The translations under genes were made by a program, and so were the position numbers. From NCBI GenBank assembly GCA_029861845.1, contig JAOTYM010000021.1, forward strand, positions 1-43,591: a stretch of DNA of 43,591 bases. Reading direction: 5' to 3'. Below, piece by piece: positions 24,910-33,872 of this stretch. The stretch is from Gammaproteobacteria bacterium. Its GTDB lineage: Bacteria > Pseudomonadota > Gammaproteobacteria > Acidiferrobacterales > SPGG2. How positions within the stretch are numbered: the stretch's first letter is position 1; every line of letters begins with the position of its first letter. The notes under the pieces were generated by a model, which did not search any database, was not told the origin of the DNA, and worked only from the letters and a program-made list of their open reading frames with translations.

Positions 24910-26466
24910 ATGGCCGACCTAGCCCCCAACCTTCTCTTAATAATGGCCGATCAGATGGCGGCGTGTGCCTTACCCGTTTACGGCCACCAACTTGTGAAGG
25001 CGCCAACCATCGAGGCCCTCGCCGCTGACGGTGTGGTTTTCGATAACGCCTATTGCAACTCTCCGTTATGTGCACCATCCCGTTTTTCGATGTTGGCTGG
25101 GCAACTACCCTCTCGCATTGGCGCCTACGACAACGCCGCCGAATTTGCCTCGTCGGTACCCACTTTGGCTCACTACCTTCGTGCCATGGGCTATCACACG
25201 TGCCTAGGCGGCAAGATGCATTTTATTGGCGCCGATCAATTGCATGGCTATGAGGAGCGACTGACGACGGATATCTATCCCGCTGACTTTGGCTGGACCC
25301 CCAATTGGGACGAGCCGGCACATCGGTATTCTTGGTATCACAACATGTTGAGCGTGGTCGAAGCCGGTGTATATGCGCGCACCATTCAGCTCGATTTTGA
25401 CGACGAGGTCGCCTTCCGAGGCGTCCAGAAAATTTATGACTTGGGCCGCAAGCGTGATGGCCAACCGTTTTTCCTAACCTTGTCGTTTACACAGCCGCAC
25501 GACCCCTACATAACTACGCAGACTTATTGGGATCACTACGATCATGAAGCAATCGACTTGCCGTCGGTGGGGCCTATCCCCGTGGACCGCCAAGATTCAC
25601 ATAGCCGACGCATACTTGAACTCAGTGGTATCAATCAGTACCGCATTACCCAAGAACATGTGCGCAATGCGCGTCACGCCTATTATGGGATGATCTCCTA
25701 TGTAGATGATCAAGTGGGTAAAGTGCTTGCAGCACTAAAGGCGGCCGAGCTTGCCGACAACACGATTATTATCATCACCGCCGATCATGGTGACATGCTC
25801 GGTGAACGCGGTATGTGGTACAAAATGAGCTTCTTTGAATCCTCGGCACGCGTACCGTTTATTGTGTACGCACCGAATCGATTCAAGTCGCGTCGCGTCG
25901 CCAAAAATATCTCACTCGTCGACCTACTGCCGACCTTGATGGCGCTTGCGGCTGGTCAGCAAAAGTCCCCTGAACCGGTTGTGCCGGTTGATGGCCACAG
26001 CCTATTGCCGTTGCTGGCCGGTGACGAAAGCAATTGGCCCGATCTCGTGTTCGGCGAATATATGGCGGAAGGCACGACTGCCCCCTGTTTCATGGTTAAA
26101 CGCGGGCCACACAAGTATATCCATTGTCGGACTGATGTTCCGCAACTCTTTGATCTCGACGACGACCCCAAGGAATTGAATAACCTCGCAGGGCAGTCGT
26201 CACACGCGGCCGTGGAACGATCATTGGCCGAAACGGTGGGACGCTGGGACGCGGAAGAGATAACAACCCATGTGGTGCAAAGCCAGCGTCGACGCCTGTT
26301 TACCTTTCAGTCACTGATGCAGGGCCAAGTCACTCCCTGGGACTTCCAACCACAGCGCGATACGTCCAAGCAGTACACCCGCAACTACGAAGCCATAGAC
26401 GATGCCGATCGGCGAGCGCGCATTCCGTATCGAGCGGCGCCAACGCCGGACGTAAGCGCCGACTGA
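24910..26466 (+). CDS. betC: Choline sulfatase
   Basis: 518 residues. IMADQM with D14 and the signature CAPSR with C54 (the residue turned into formylglycine; C54 is also the position in Sinorhizobium BetC) are followed by ITADHGDMLGERGMWYKMS. The C-terminal tail, QRRRLFTFQSLMQGQVTPWD and QPQRDTSKQYTRN, is the choline-sulfatase-specific C-terminal domain. The enzyme releases choline and sulfate from choline-O-sulfate in the cytoplasm, so an importer is needed; the BCCT and Cho systems in the window are candidates. It starts after AGGAG at a short spacing and stands divergent from the mttB-type gene. No betA or betB is nearby to take choline to betaine. Confidence 0.93.
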   Translation: MADLAPNLLLIMADQMAACALPVYGHQLVKAPTIEALAADGVVFDNAYCNSPLCAPSRFSMLAGQLPSRIGAYDNAAEFASSVPTLAHYLRAMGYHTCLGGKMHFIGADQLHGYEERLTTDIYPADFGWTPNWDEPAHRYSWYHNMLSVVEAGVYARTIQLDFDDEVAFRGVQKIYDLGRKRDGQPFFLTLSFTQPHDPYITTQTYWDHYDHEAIDLPSVGPIPVDRQDSHSRRILELSGINQYRITQEHVRNARHAYYGMISYVDDQVGKVLAALKAAELADNTIIIITADHGDMLGERGMWYKMSFFESSARVPFIVYAPNRFKSRRVAKNISLVDLLPTLMALAAGQQKSPEPVVPVDGHSLLPLLAGDESNWPDLVFGEYMAEGTTAPCFMVKRGPHKYIHCRTDVPQLFDLDDDPKELNNLAGQSSHAAVERSLAETVGRWDAEEITTHVVQSQRRRLFTFQSLMQGQVTPWDFQPQRDTSKQYTRNYEAIDDADRRARIPYRAAPTPDVSAD

Positions 26467-26478
26467 ACCCCAGGCAGG

Positions 26479-27114
26479 TCATTCGCGTTGCCAGATGAAG
26501 ACCTTGATGGCGGTGGGTTTGCCACTGTTGCAAGGGTTATTGAGTTGCGGACAATTAGAAATCACCGCGAGCGCATCCATATCGGCTCGCAGATCGACAA
26601 AACTGCCCGCTCCCGAGGAGCTCGGCAGAAACACCGTTTCTGCCAGCGCCCCGTTTTCGAACACCGGCACATTACAAAAGAAATTCACGTTCGGCACAAT
26701 ATCCCGGCGGTCGAGCCCGAATGGTGTCATTGCCTGCAAAAAGTTCTCACGACAACCGGGGCAATCATTAACACCGTAAAGCATTGCATTACTCGGCGCA
26801 CTACAACAACCGCCGATGGTGTCGTGTCCACCATGCGTGTCTTCAACGATGGTAAAAAGCGCGCGAGCTTCATCAGAATATAGTGTGTGACCCTTGCCCA
26901 TACGCAGTGTCTTCGCTGCTTTGAGCGTATTCGGCGCATGATAACGTTCCTCGGGGCGTTTCGCGTTGTAACACAGAAAATCGACGCCCTGCTGACCCTC
27001 TAAGTCTACGATGCGCAACACTTGCCGATGTTCTATAACGCTGGCCCATGGACAGCCCGGTGGTATGGTCTCGTCGTGCAATACCCGCCCCGGCGGTTGG
27101 ATAACATTTTCCAT
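26479..27114 (-). CDS. Urea-carboxylase-associated / DUF1989 family protein
   Basis: 211 residues. LRIVDLEGQQGVDFLCYNAK, HDTIGGCCSAPSNAMLYGV, VPNVNFFCNVPV and VISNCPQLNNPCNSGKPTAI are the family's conserved blocks. DUF1989 proteins occur as pairs next to urea/guanidine carboxylase genes, where they were shown to form carboxyguanidine deiminase. Here the gene is single, with no carboxylase or allophanate hydrolase in view, so guanidine use cannot be claimed. Family members also occur beside aminomethyltransferase-type and betaine genes. The gene converges on betC (12 bp gap) and diverges from the methyltransferase gene. Confidence 0.85.
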   Translation of the reverse strand: MENVIQPPGRVLHDETIPPGCPWASVIEHRQVLRIVDLEGQQGVDFLCYNAKRPEERYHAPNTLKAAKTLRMGKGHTLYSDEARALFTIVEDTHGGHDTIGGCCSAPSNAMLYGVNDCPGCRENFLQAMTPFGLDRRDIVPNVNFFCNVPVFENGALAETVFLPSSSGAGSFVDLRADMDALAVISNCPQLNNPCNSGKPTAIKVFIWQRE

Positions 27115-27237
27115 GGCAGCACCTGGTTTGAGTGTCCGATTATTTTCGGTCCGCCGCAGTCCGACATCAAGCTGAAAGTGACCAGCTGCGGTATAGTTAA
27201 GAGTATCCGCAGTCTCAAACGCGCTAGGTCCGCCTAC

Positions 27238-28071
27238 ATGAGCACCTACGAAAACTATAGTGAGACGTCTAAGAGCTACGATAAGACCCGAGTGCCAATC
27301 GGGGTTGAGATCATTCTCGGCTGCTTGGCCCGCGCGCCGCTACCGCTGGCGAGAATGAAGCTGTTAGACGCCGGTTGCGGAACCGGTGCTTACTCACGAG
27401 CCGTGCTGCCGCATGTGGCACATATTGACGCAGTTGACATCAACCCTGACATGCTCGATGTCGCCTCAAAAAAGCTTTGTAGTCCTCACATCGAGGGGTC
27501 TATCCGATTTCATCGCGCCGCTATTGATGAATTGCCGTTTGAAGATGCCAGCTTCGACAGCATCATGGTAAATCAGGTACTCCACCATCTGCCTGATAGT
27601 GATGCAGCTGGGTATCCTGCTTACCGCCGAGTTCTAAAGGAATTCTCACGCTTGTTACGGTCCAGTGGCCGACTCATTATAAACACTTGCTCGCATACAC
27701 AACTACGTGATGGTTTCTGGCCTTATGCGCTTCTGCCCGAGGTGGTAGAAAAGATCTGCAAAAAGCACGTGCCACTGGATGAACTCGAGAGATTGCTTGA
27801 AGAGTACGGATTTTCATCCAGCGCACGATATGTACCGGTCGATGCCGTCATACAGGGTGAGGCATACTTTGATGCTCGCGGTCCCCTAGACAAGCACTGG
27901 CGAGACGGTGATTCGCTCTGGGCGATGGCGACCGAGTCGGAACTACAACAGGCGCTGACTAAACTTCGAGAGCTGGATCAGCATGGCGAGCTAGAACAAT
28001 TCATGGAACGACAAGACCGGTCGCGCCACAACATCGGGCAGGTAACCTTTGTCTGTGCGTTACGCCGCTAG
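27238..28071 (+). CDS. Class I SAM-dependent methyltransferase
   Basis: 277 residues from the ATG at 27238. Longer in-frame starts would overlap the divergent DUF1989 gene and are rejected. Motif I is LLDAGCGTGAYS, motif II-like acidic IDAVDINPDML, and post-I motifs LPFEDASFDSIMVNQVLHHL and RLLRSSGRLIINTC follow, which is the methyltransferase type 11 pattern. The C-terminal 100 residues look helical and probably bind substrate. Small-molecule methyl transfer is likely; the substrate is not readable. The HAD gene follows after 15 bp in the same direction, then CocE-type hydrolase and EamA genes, an apparent four-gene operon. Confidence 0.82.
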   Translation: MSTYENYSETSKSYDKTRVPIGVEIILGCLARAPLPLARMKLLDAGCGTGAYSRAVLPHVAHIDAVDINPDMLDVASKKLCSPHIEGSIRFHRAAIDELPFEDASFDSIMVNQVLHHLPDSDAAGYPAYRRVLKEFSRLLRSSGRLIINTCSHTQLRDGFWPYALLPEVVEKICKKHVPLDELERLLEEYGFSSSARYVPVDAVIQGEAYFDARGPLDKHWRDGDSLWAMATESELQQALTKLRELDQHGELEQFMERQDRSRHNIGQVTFVCALRR

Positions 28072-28086
28072 TGAAGAATTGCAGAT

Positions 28087-28842
28087 ATGGCCAAAGTATT
28101 GCTGAATGAGACGCCCTTCGACGTCGATCTAGTTGCGTTTGACAAGGACGGCACGCTAATTGACTTCTATCACCTCTGGGGTCACAAGGCTCAGCGTTGT
28201 GTCGATGCATTGATGCAGCAGGTCGGCGGCAACCATGAGCTAAGCGCGCAATTATATAAAAGCCTCGGCTACGATACAGAGACCGAGCGTGCCGCCAGTG
28301 ACGGCCCACTGGCGACGGCGCCGATTACCAAGATCAAAACCATCGCTAGCACTGTATTGTATCAACACGGTTTTAGTTGGGATGACGCTGAAAAACACGT
28401 TCGTAACTCGTTTGCCCTGGGAATGGACGCCATCCCCACGGCTGACCTGGTCCGGCCGCTGGGTAATGTGGCCGAACTCTGCCGCCAACTGATCCGGACA
28501 AACGTTCAGGTAGCGATCGTGACGACGGACGATCGCGCCGGCACTGAAGCAACGCTGTCTCTCCTTGGCATTTCGGAACACGTCAATGCCGTTGTGTGTG
28601 GCAACGATCAGATGCTAACCAAACCTGCGCCAGATGCAATCTGGCATCTCAGCGAACAACTGGGCATAGAACCGACTCGTATGATGGTAGTTGGCGACAC
28701 GGTTGCCGATATGATCATGGGGACGTGCGCTGAAGTCAGTTGTCGAGTCGGTGTGTTGACCGGGGTTAGTGACAGGACGACCTTGGCTGCCCACGCGGAC
28801 ATAATCATAGACTCCATCGAAGATATAAGCGTTATTGAATAG
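28087..28842 (+). CDS. HAD-superfamily phosphatase (phosphoglycolate-phosphatase-like)
   Basis: 251 residues. Motif I AFDKDGTLIDF with nucleophile D19 and acid/base D21, motif II IVTTDDRAG, motif III lysine in LTKPAPDAI and motif IV MVVGDTVADM are all present. The helical cap between motifs I and II is about 100 residues, the C1 cap of the phosphoglycolate phosphatase group. The substrate is unknown. It sits between the methyltransferase and hydrolase genes with short gaps, so a role in the same pathway is likely. Confidence 0.87.
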   Translation: MAKVLLNETPFDVDLVAFDKDGTLIDFYHLWGHKAQRCVDALMQQVGGNHELSAQLYKSLGYDTETERAASDGPLATAPITKIKTIASTVLYQHGFSWDDAEKHVRNSFALGMDAIPTADLVRPLGNVAELCRQLIRTNVQVAIVTTDDRAGTEATLSLLGISEHVNAVVCGNDQMLTKPAPDAIWHLSEQLGIEPTRMMVVGDTVADMIMGTCAEVSCRVGVLTGVSDRTTLAAHADIIIDSIEDISVIE

Positions 28843-28865
28843 GTTCTGCGATAACGTAGAACGCC

Positions 28866-30884
28866 ATGTCTCAACTAACAATCATCTGTGACTTCCCGCG
28901 TCCAAGCAAGGAAATAGAAAACACCTGGATTCCGCTTGCTGACGGCACGCGGCTGGCGGCACGCATATGGCTACCGATCGATGCCGTCGATTACCCGGTA
29001 CCGGCCATCCTTGAGTATCTGCCCTATCGAAAACGTGACGGCACCGCCGCTCGCGATGCGCATAACCACGTCTATCTCTCCGGACACGGTTACGCCTGTG
29101 TGCGCGTCGACATCCGCGGCAACGGCGAGTCCGAAGGTCTGATGTGGGATGAATATCTACAACAAGAACAAGACGATGCCCTCGAAGCCATCGCCTGGAT
29201 AACGGCCCAACCTTGGTGTGACGGTAATGTCGGCATGATGGGCATTTCTTGGGGTGGCTTCAATGCCTTGCAAGTGGCGGCGCGGCGACCACCTGCCCTC
29301 AAGGCAATCGTTACTGTGTGCGCCACCGACGATCGTTATGCTGACGACATCCACTATAAAGGTGGGGCGCTACTAGTTGAGAATCTTGGTTGGGCCTGCA
29401 CCATGTTTGCCTACTCTTCGCGCCCGCCAGACCCGGCCCTGGTTGGTGCTCGCTGGCGTGACATGTGGATGCATCGCCTCGAGAATACACCACTGCTAAT
29501 CGAAAACTGGTTAAGTCATCAACACCGTGATAGCTATTGGCGACACGGTTCGGTGTGTGAGGATTTCAAGGCGATTAACGCGGCGGTTCTCGCTGTCGGT
29601 GGTTGGGCCGATGCCTATTCGAATGCCGTCCCGCGCCTGCTTTCTGGTATCCGGGCACCGGTACGCGGTGTGATCGGGCCCTGGATTCACAAGTACCCAC
29701 ATCTCGCGGTTCCGCGCCCAACTATCGGTTTTCTACAAGAATCGCTACGTTGGTGGGATCAATGGCTCAAAGGTGTCGACACCGGCATCATGAATGAACC
29801 GCAGTACCGTGCCTACCTGTTGCAAAGTGCGCTACCCGCAGCGAGTTACAAACATCGTGACGGGCGTTGGATCGCGGAATCGAATTGGCCCTCGTCAAGA
29901 ATCAAGACCAAGACACTGGTCATGAACCACGGCCGCCTCGAGGCGGATGCCGCGCCGGAAGAAGTATTAACGATCTGCTCGCCCCAAGATACCGGTGCCG
30001 GCGGCGGCGAGTACTGCGCCATGTGGCAGGGGCCGGAAGGGCCCACGGATCAGCGTGAAGATGATGCGGCGTCACTGGTCTTCGACACGTCCCCCTTACA
30101 CGCGCGCTTAGAAATCTTTGGCGCTCCGATCGTTACCTTGGAGTTATCGGTCGATCGTCCCTGTGCATTCGTCGCCGTGCGCTTGTGCGACGTATGGCCG
30201 CAGGGAGATTCTGCCCGCGTTACCTATGGCATTCTCAATCTCACACACCGTGAGAGTCATGCAAGCCCTACTCCGCTTGAGCCCGGCAGACGTTGCCGGG
30301 TGCGGGTCCAACTCGACGACATTGCCTATGCGTTTCCAGAAGGCCATTGCATCCGGGTAGCAGTCTCAACCGCGTACTGGCCGTTAATTTGGCCGTCGCC
30401 GGCACCGGTGACCCTAAGCCTATACACAGGCCAGAGCGCACTTGAACTGCCGGTGCGCCCGCGGCGTGAGCAGTCATTACGCGCTTTTGACCCACCTGGA
30501 GCAGCGCCACCGATGGTGAGCGAAGTGCTGCGACCGAAGTCGAACCGACGCACAGTCGAACGCGATTCGGTAAGCGGTGAAACGACAACACGTGTCGTTG
30601 ACGATTCTGGCGAACACCGTATCTCACCCCATGGGCTCACGACCTCTGAAATTGCATCGGAAGTGTATCGTATTAGGCCGGATGACCCCTTGAGTGCCCA
30701 TGCCGAAATCCATTGGACCGAAGCGCTCTCTCGGGACGACTGGCAGGTACGTATTGAGACCCGCACCGAGATGTGGGCCGATACCGAAAGCTTCTTCATC
30801 CGTGCTCATCTCGAGGCGTTCGAGGGGCATCAACAAGTTTTCGTTCAACATTGGGATCGGCGGGTATCGCGGCACCTGGTGTGA
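28866..30884 (+). CDS. CocE/NonD family hydrolase (peptidase S15 type)
   Basis: 672 residues. An alpha/beta-hydrolase domain carries the nucleophile S128 in GISWGGFNA, with RVDIRGNGES upstream and the acid and histidine region around YSNAVPRLL and GPWIHKYPH. The C-terminal half is the jelly-roll domain of X-Pro dipeptidyl peptidase/CocE proteins (from about residue 340). Members cleave esters or amides, cocaine esterase being the known example. No signal peptide is visible, so it should be cytoplasmic. The longer than usual C-terminus (about 550-672) is unusual for CocE but seen in some members. Third gene of the methyltransferase-HAD-hydrolase-exporter set. Confidence 0.87.
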   Translation: MSQLTIICDFPRPSKEIENTWIPLADGTRLAARIWLPIDAVDYPVPAILEYLPYRKRDGTAARDAHNHVYLSGHGYACVRVDIRGNGESEGLMWDEYLQQEQDDALEAIAWITAQPWCDGNVGMMGISWGGFNALQVAARRPPALKAIVTVCATDDRYADDIHYKGGALLVENLGWACTMFAYSSRPPDPALVGARWRDMWMHRLENTPLLIENWLSHQHRDSYWRHGSVCEDFKAINAAVLAVGGWADAYSNAVPRLLSGIRAPVRGVIGPWIHKYPHLAVPRPTIGFLQESLRWWDQWLKGVDTGIMNEPQYRAYLLQSALPAASYKHRDGRWIAESNWPSSRIKTKTLVMNHGRLEADAAPEEVLTICSPQDTGAGGGEYCAMWQGPEGPTDQREDDAASLVFDTSPLHARLEIFGAPIVTLELSVDRPCAFVAVRLCDVWPQGDSARVTYGILNLTHRESHASPTPLEPGRRCRVRVQLDDIAYAFPEGHCIRVAVSTAYWPLIWPSPAPVTLSLYTGQSALELPVRPRREQSLRAFDPPGAAPPMVSEVLRPKSNRRTVERDSVSGETTTRVVDDSGEHRISPHGLTTSEIASEVYRIRPDDPLSAHAEIHWTEALSRDDWQVRIETRTEMWADTESFFIRAHLEAFEGHQQVFVQHWDRRVSRHLV

Positions 30885-30899
30885 CCAATTATTGCGCTT

Positions 30900-31808
30900 A
30901 TGCCTCATCTATCCGACCGTCGCCCTGATTTGCTGCCCAGCGTCTTCGTGGCGCTGATCGGCATGTCGTGGGGCATATTCTGGCTACCGATGCGGCGGCT
31001 AGACGAAATCGGACTCGGTGGCGCGTGGGCTAGTCTCGCCGTATTCGTAACTGCAATGGCGCTGCTGTTGCCTGTGATCATCGCGCGCTGGCGCCGGCTG
31101 ATCGCGGGTGGCATCAGTCTACTCGTAACGGGAATGATCATCGGCGGTGCATTTGCGCTGTACGCAACCGCCCTTGTTCTGACCGATGTCGTTTATACGA
31201 TTCTGTTGTTTTACCTCACCCCGGTATGGGGCACGCTGCTCGGGCGCATCATGCTTGGTGAAAGAATTACGCGTGGACGCTTGCTGGCTCTTATATTAGG
31301 TATCGCTGGCCTATTTGTGATCCTTGGCTTCGATCGCGGGCTGCCACTGCCGCGCAACATCGGTGACTGGATGGCCCTACTCTCGGGAATTGGTTGGGCC
31401 TACGGCTCTTTGCGAGTTTACCGCAGTGAAACTGCGAGCGCATGGGAATCAACTACTACATTCTTTGCTGGTGGATTGTTGGTTACCCTGGGGGCGGTGC
31501 TAATACCGATTGATGTCACAACACCAAGCGCCGAGTCATTGGTGGCGGCGACGCCATGGCTGTTTTTGCTAGTCGCTGTCTATCTCATTCCATCCTTCTT
31601 GGTGATACTTTGGGCAGCGAGCCGCCTCAGTCCTGGGCGGGTTGGATTACTACTTATGGGCGAAGTTGTTGTCGGCGTTATTTCGGCCGCGTTACTGACC
31701 GACGAGCCATTTGGCGGGCGTGAGATCATAGGAACCATCCTGATCATTAGCGCCGGCATGATAGAAGTAATGCAGCGGCTGCCGAAACCCAAGCCAGCCA
31801 CGGCCTGA
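30900..31808 (+). CDS. EamA/DMT-family permease
   Basis: 302 residues with about ten hydrophobic segments arranged as two EamA repeats; the first repeat ends with LLFYLTPVWGTLLGRIMLGE, a hallmark of the family, and the second with LLMGEVVVGVISAALLTDEP. DMT permeases usually export amino acids or metabolites. Starts 15 bp after the hydrolase stop and closes the operon. Confidence 0.87.
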   Translation: MPHLSDRRPDLLPSVFVALIGMSWGIFWLPMRRLDEIGLGGAWASLAVFVTAMALLLPVIIARWRRLIAGGISLLVTGMIIGGAFALYATALVLTDVVYTILLFYLTPVWGTLLGRIMLGERITRGRLLALILGIAGLFVILGFDRGLPLPRNIGDWMALLSGIGWAYGSLRVYRSETASAWESTTTFFAGGLLVTLGAVLIPIDVTTPSAESLVAATPWLFLLVAVYLIPSFLVILWAASRLSPGRVGLLLMGEVVVGVISAALLTDEPFGGREIIGTILIISAGMIEVMQRLPKPKPATA

Positions 31809-31849
31809 CCAGCAAACGCACGCGTCGCATGATTGACGGATCCTAACAG

Positions 31850-31899
31850 GCCTTTCCTGCGTCATTTTCCCGATGGCTTGCCTCCACTCCTGGAAAGGC
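31850..31899. promoter_or_regulatory. Spaced inverted repeat upstream of choX
   Basis: GCCTTTCC (31850-31857) and GGAAAGGC (31892-31899) are perfect inverted copies 34 bp apart, about 75 bp before the binding-protein gene. This is a possible operator, or a weak hairpin. A TTGCCT box lies between them, but no good -10 follows. Confidence 0.35.
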
Positions 31900-31972
31900 G
31901 GAATATACAAGTCAGCGCACGCCAAATTTTTGGCTCGACGCAAACAATGGCTCACCCTAGGAGGAGTAAACA

Positions 31973-32926
31973 ATGATCAGTATCCTTAAACGCGTGGTTG
32001 GATTCATTGCAGTTGCCAGCGTGCTGACGTTCAGTCAAGCATTCGCCGCTGGCGACCCACCGCAGTGCAAACAAGTGCGATTCTCGGATGTGGGCTGGAG
32101 TTGCATTACCGCAACCACTGCGATTGCCGCGAATCTCCTCGAGGGCCTTGGTTACAAACCTAAGATCGATGTGCTTTCGGTGCCCGTCACCTTCCAAAGT
32201 CTGGCGAATAAAGATCTCGATGCCTTTCTGGGACTGTGGCTACCGACACAAGCGAGTATGATCGATCCCTATTTCGATAAGGGCCGAATCGATAAGGTCG
32301 CGAAGAATCTCGAAGGGGCCAAGTACACGCTGGCTGTGCCGAAGTACGTACACGCGGCGGGCGTCAAATCCTTTGCTGACTTGGCTAAGCACAAGGATAA
32401 GTTCGGTGGCAAGATTTACGGCATCGAACCCGGTAACGACGGCAACCAGATCATTCAGTCCATGATCGACAAGAACGCCTTTGGCCTCAAGGACTGGGAA
32501 GTGGTTGAATCGTCCGAACAGGGCATGCTCTCGCAGGTCCAGCGCGCTACCAAGCGCAATAAGTGGATTGTGTTCCTGGGCTGGGAGCCGCACCCCATGA
32601 ATGCTCGTTTCGAGATGGGTTACCTCGCGGGTGGTGATGACTATTTCGGGGCGAATTTTGGCGGTGCTACCGTTTATACCCTGGCGCCTGCCGGCTATAC
32701 GAAGCAGTGCCCCAACGCCGGTAAGCTGCTAAAGAATCTCAAATTCTCGCTGGCGCTGGAGAACGAGATCATGAGCTACATGCTTACCGACGGCATGGAT
32801 CCAACCGCGGCTGCGGTGAAAACCGTGAAGAAGCATCCAGAGATGGTGGATAAATGGCTGGCTGGCGTCACCACGTTTAAAGGCGGTGACGGCCCCGCCG
32901 CGGTCAAGGCGCACCTCGGTATGTAG
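31973..32926 (+). CDS. choX: ChoX/ProX-type choline or betaine binding protein
   Basis: 317 residues with a signal peptide (cleavage after AFA near 25). The ligand box of S. meliloti ChoX as I recall it (W43, W90, Y119, W205, N156) is matched with an offset of one: W42, W89, Y118, W204 and N155. The residue aligned to ChoX D45 is C44 here (GWSCIT), so the hydroxyl-binding side of the pocket may differ. It would deliver a quaternary ammonium compound to the permease encoded next. AGGAGG lies before the ATG. Choline is the default guess, but the altered residue leaves betaine or another compound open. Confidence 0.9.
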   Translation: MISILKRVVGFIAVASVLTFSQAFAAGDPPQCKQVRFSDVGWSCITATTAIAANLLEGLGYKPKIDVLSVPVTFQSLANKDLDAFLGLWLPTQASMIDPYFDKGRIDKVAKNLEGAKYTLAVPKYVHAAGVKSFADLAKHKDKFGGKIYGIEPGNDGNQIIQSMIDKNAFGLKDWEVVESSEQGMLSQVQRATKRNKWIVFLGWEPHPMNARFEMGYLAGGDDYFGANFGGATVYTLAPAGYTKQCPNAGKLLKNLKFSLALENEIMSYMLTDGMDPTAAAVKTVKKHPEMVDKWLAGVTTFKGGDGPAAVKAHLGM

Positions 32927-33008
32927 GCCGGCACGGCACGATTAGCGGCCGGCACCCGCAATGGTCCGGCCGCTAGTCATTTATGCGCCAAAAACGAAGG
33001 AGGATGAA

Positions 33009-33869
33009 ATGGATTGGCTCACCGAACAAATCCAAATCCATAAGATTCCAGTGGGGAAAGTAGTTGGTGACTTCTTCGATTTCTTGACAGAGAACTTCGC
33101 TGGATTTTTCGATGCAGTCGCGGAGATGCTGAAATTTGTAATCGAAGGGCTCACCGATCTCATGCTCTGGTGCCCACCACTGATGTTGATCGCGCTTATC
33201 GCCGGCTTTGCCTATTGGCTGCACCGTTCTACCTGGCTGGTTGTTGCCATCGTTGGCTTGCTGCTGTTCATCATCAATCAAGGCTACTGGGAACCAACCA
33301 TCGAGACGTTGGCACTGGTGATCTTTGCCACCATTGTCTGCATGATTGTGGGCGTGCCGATCGGCATCGCCGCCGCTCACCGGCCGTGGCTCTACACGTT
33401 TATTCGCCCGGTGCTGGATCTGATGCAGACCATCCCCACCTTTGTTTACCTGATTCCCACGCTGATTCTTTTTGGCCTCGGCGTGGTGCCGGGCTTAATT
33501 TCCACCGTCATATTCGCGATCCCGGCCCCAATTCGCCTAACCTATCTTGGTGTTTCCTCGGTGCCGACGGCATTGATCGACGCCGGTGAGGCATTCGGCG
33601 CCACCAAGCGACAGTTGTTGTGGAAGGTAGAACTGCCTCACGCCATGCCGACGATCATGGCGGGGGTAACCCAGGCCATTATGCTGTCACTATCCATGGT
33701 AGTGATCGCGGCCCTGGTCGGTGCAGATGGTCTCGGTAAGCCAGTGGTGCGGGCGCTGAGCCAGGTGCGCATCGAAATGGGGATCGAAGCGGGCCTCGCC
33801 ATTGTTATCGTTGCCATTCTTTTGGATCGGATATGCAAGCAGCCGGGATCCAAGGGCCAAGGTATGTGA
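33009..33869 (+). CDS. choW: ChoW/ProW-type permease
   Basis: 286 residues from the ATG at 33009, placed after AAGGAGGATGAA; the frame is open further upstream but without a ribosome site. An amphipathic N-terminus of about 50 residues precedes five to six membrane segments. LDLMQTIPTFVYLIPTLILF and the EAFGATKRQLLWKVELPHA coupling loop are typical of OpuA/ProW permeases. It lies 82 bp after choX and 3 bp before choV. Confidence 0.92.
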   Translation: MDWLTEQIQIHKIPVGKVVGDFFDFLTENFAGFFDAVAEMLKFVIEGLTDLMLWCPPLMLIALIAGFAYWLHRSTWLVVAIVGLLLFIINQGYWEPTIETLALVIFATIVCMIVGVPIGIAAAHRPWLYTFIRPVLDLMQTIPTFVYLIPTLILFGLGVVPGLISTVIFAIPAPIRLTYLGVSSVPTALIDAGEAFGATKRQLLWKVELPHAMPTIMAGVTQAIMLSLSMVVIAALVGADGLGKPVVRALSQVRIEMGIEAGLAIVIVAILLDRICKQPGSKGQGM

Positions 33870-33872
33870 GTT

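Noticed and set aside
27022..27237. Upstream part of the long methyltransferase frame
   Set aside because: It runs over the start of the divergent DUF1989 gene; the methyltransferase fold begins shortly after the ATG at 27238.
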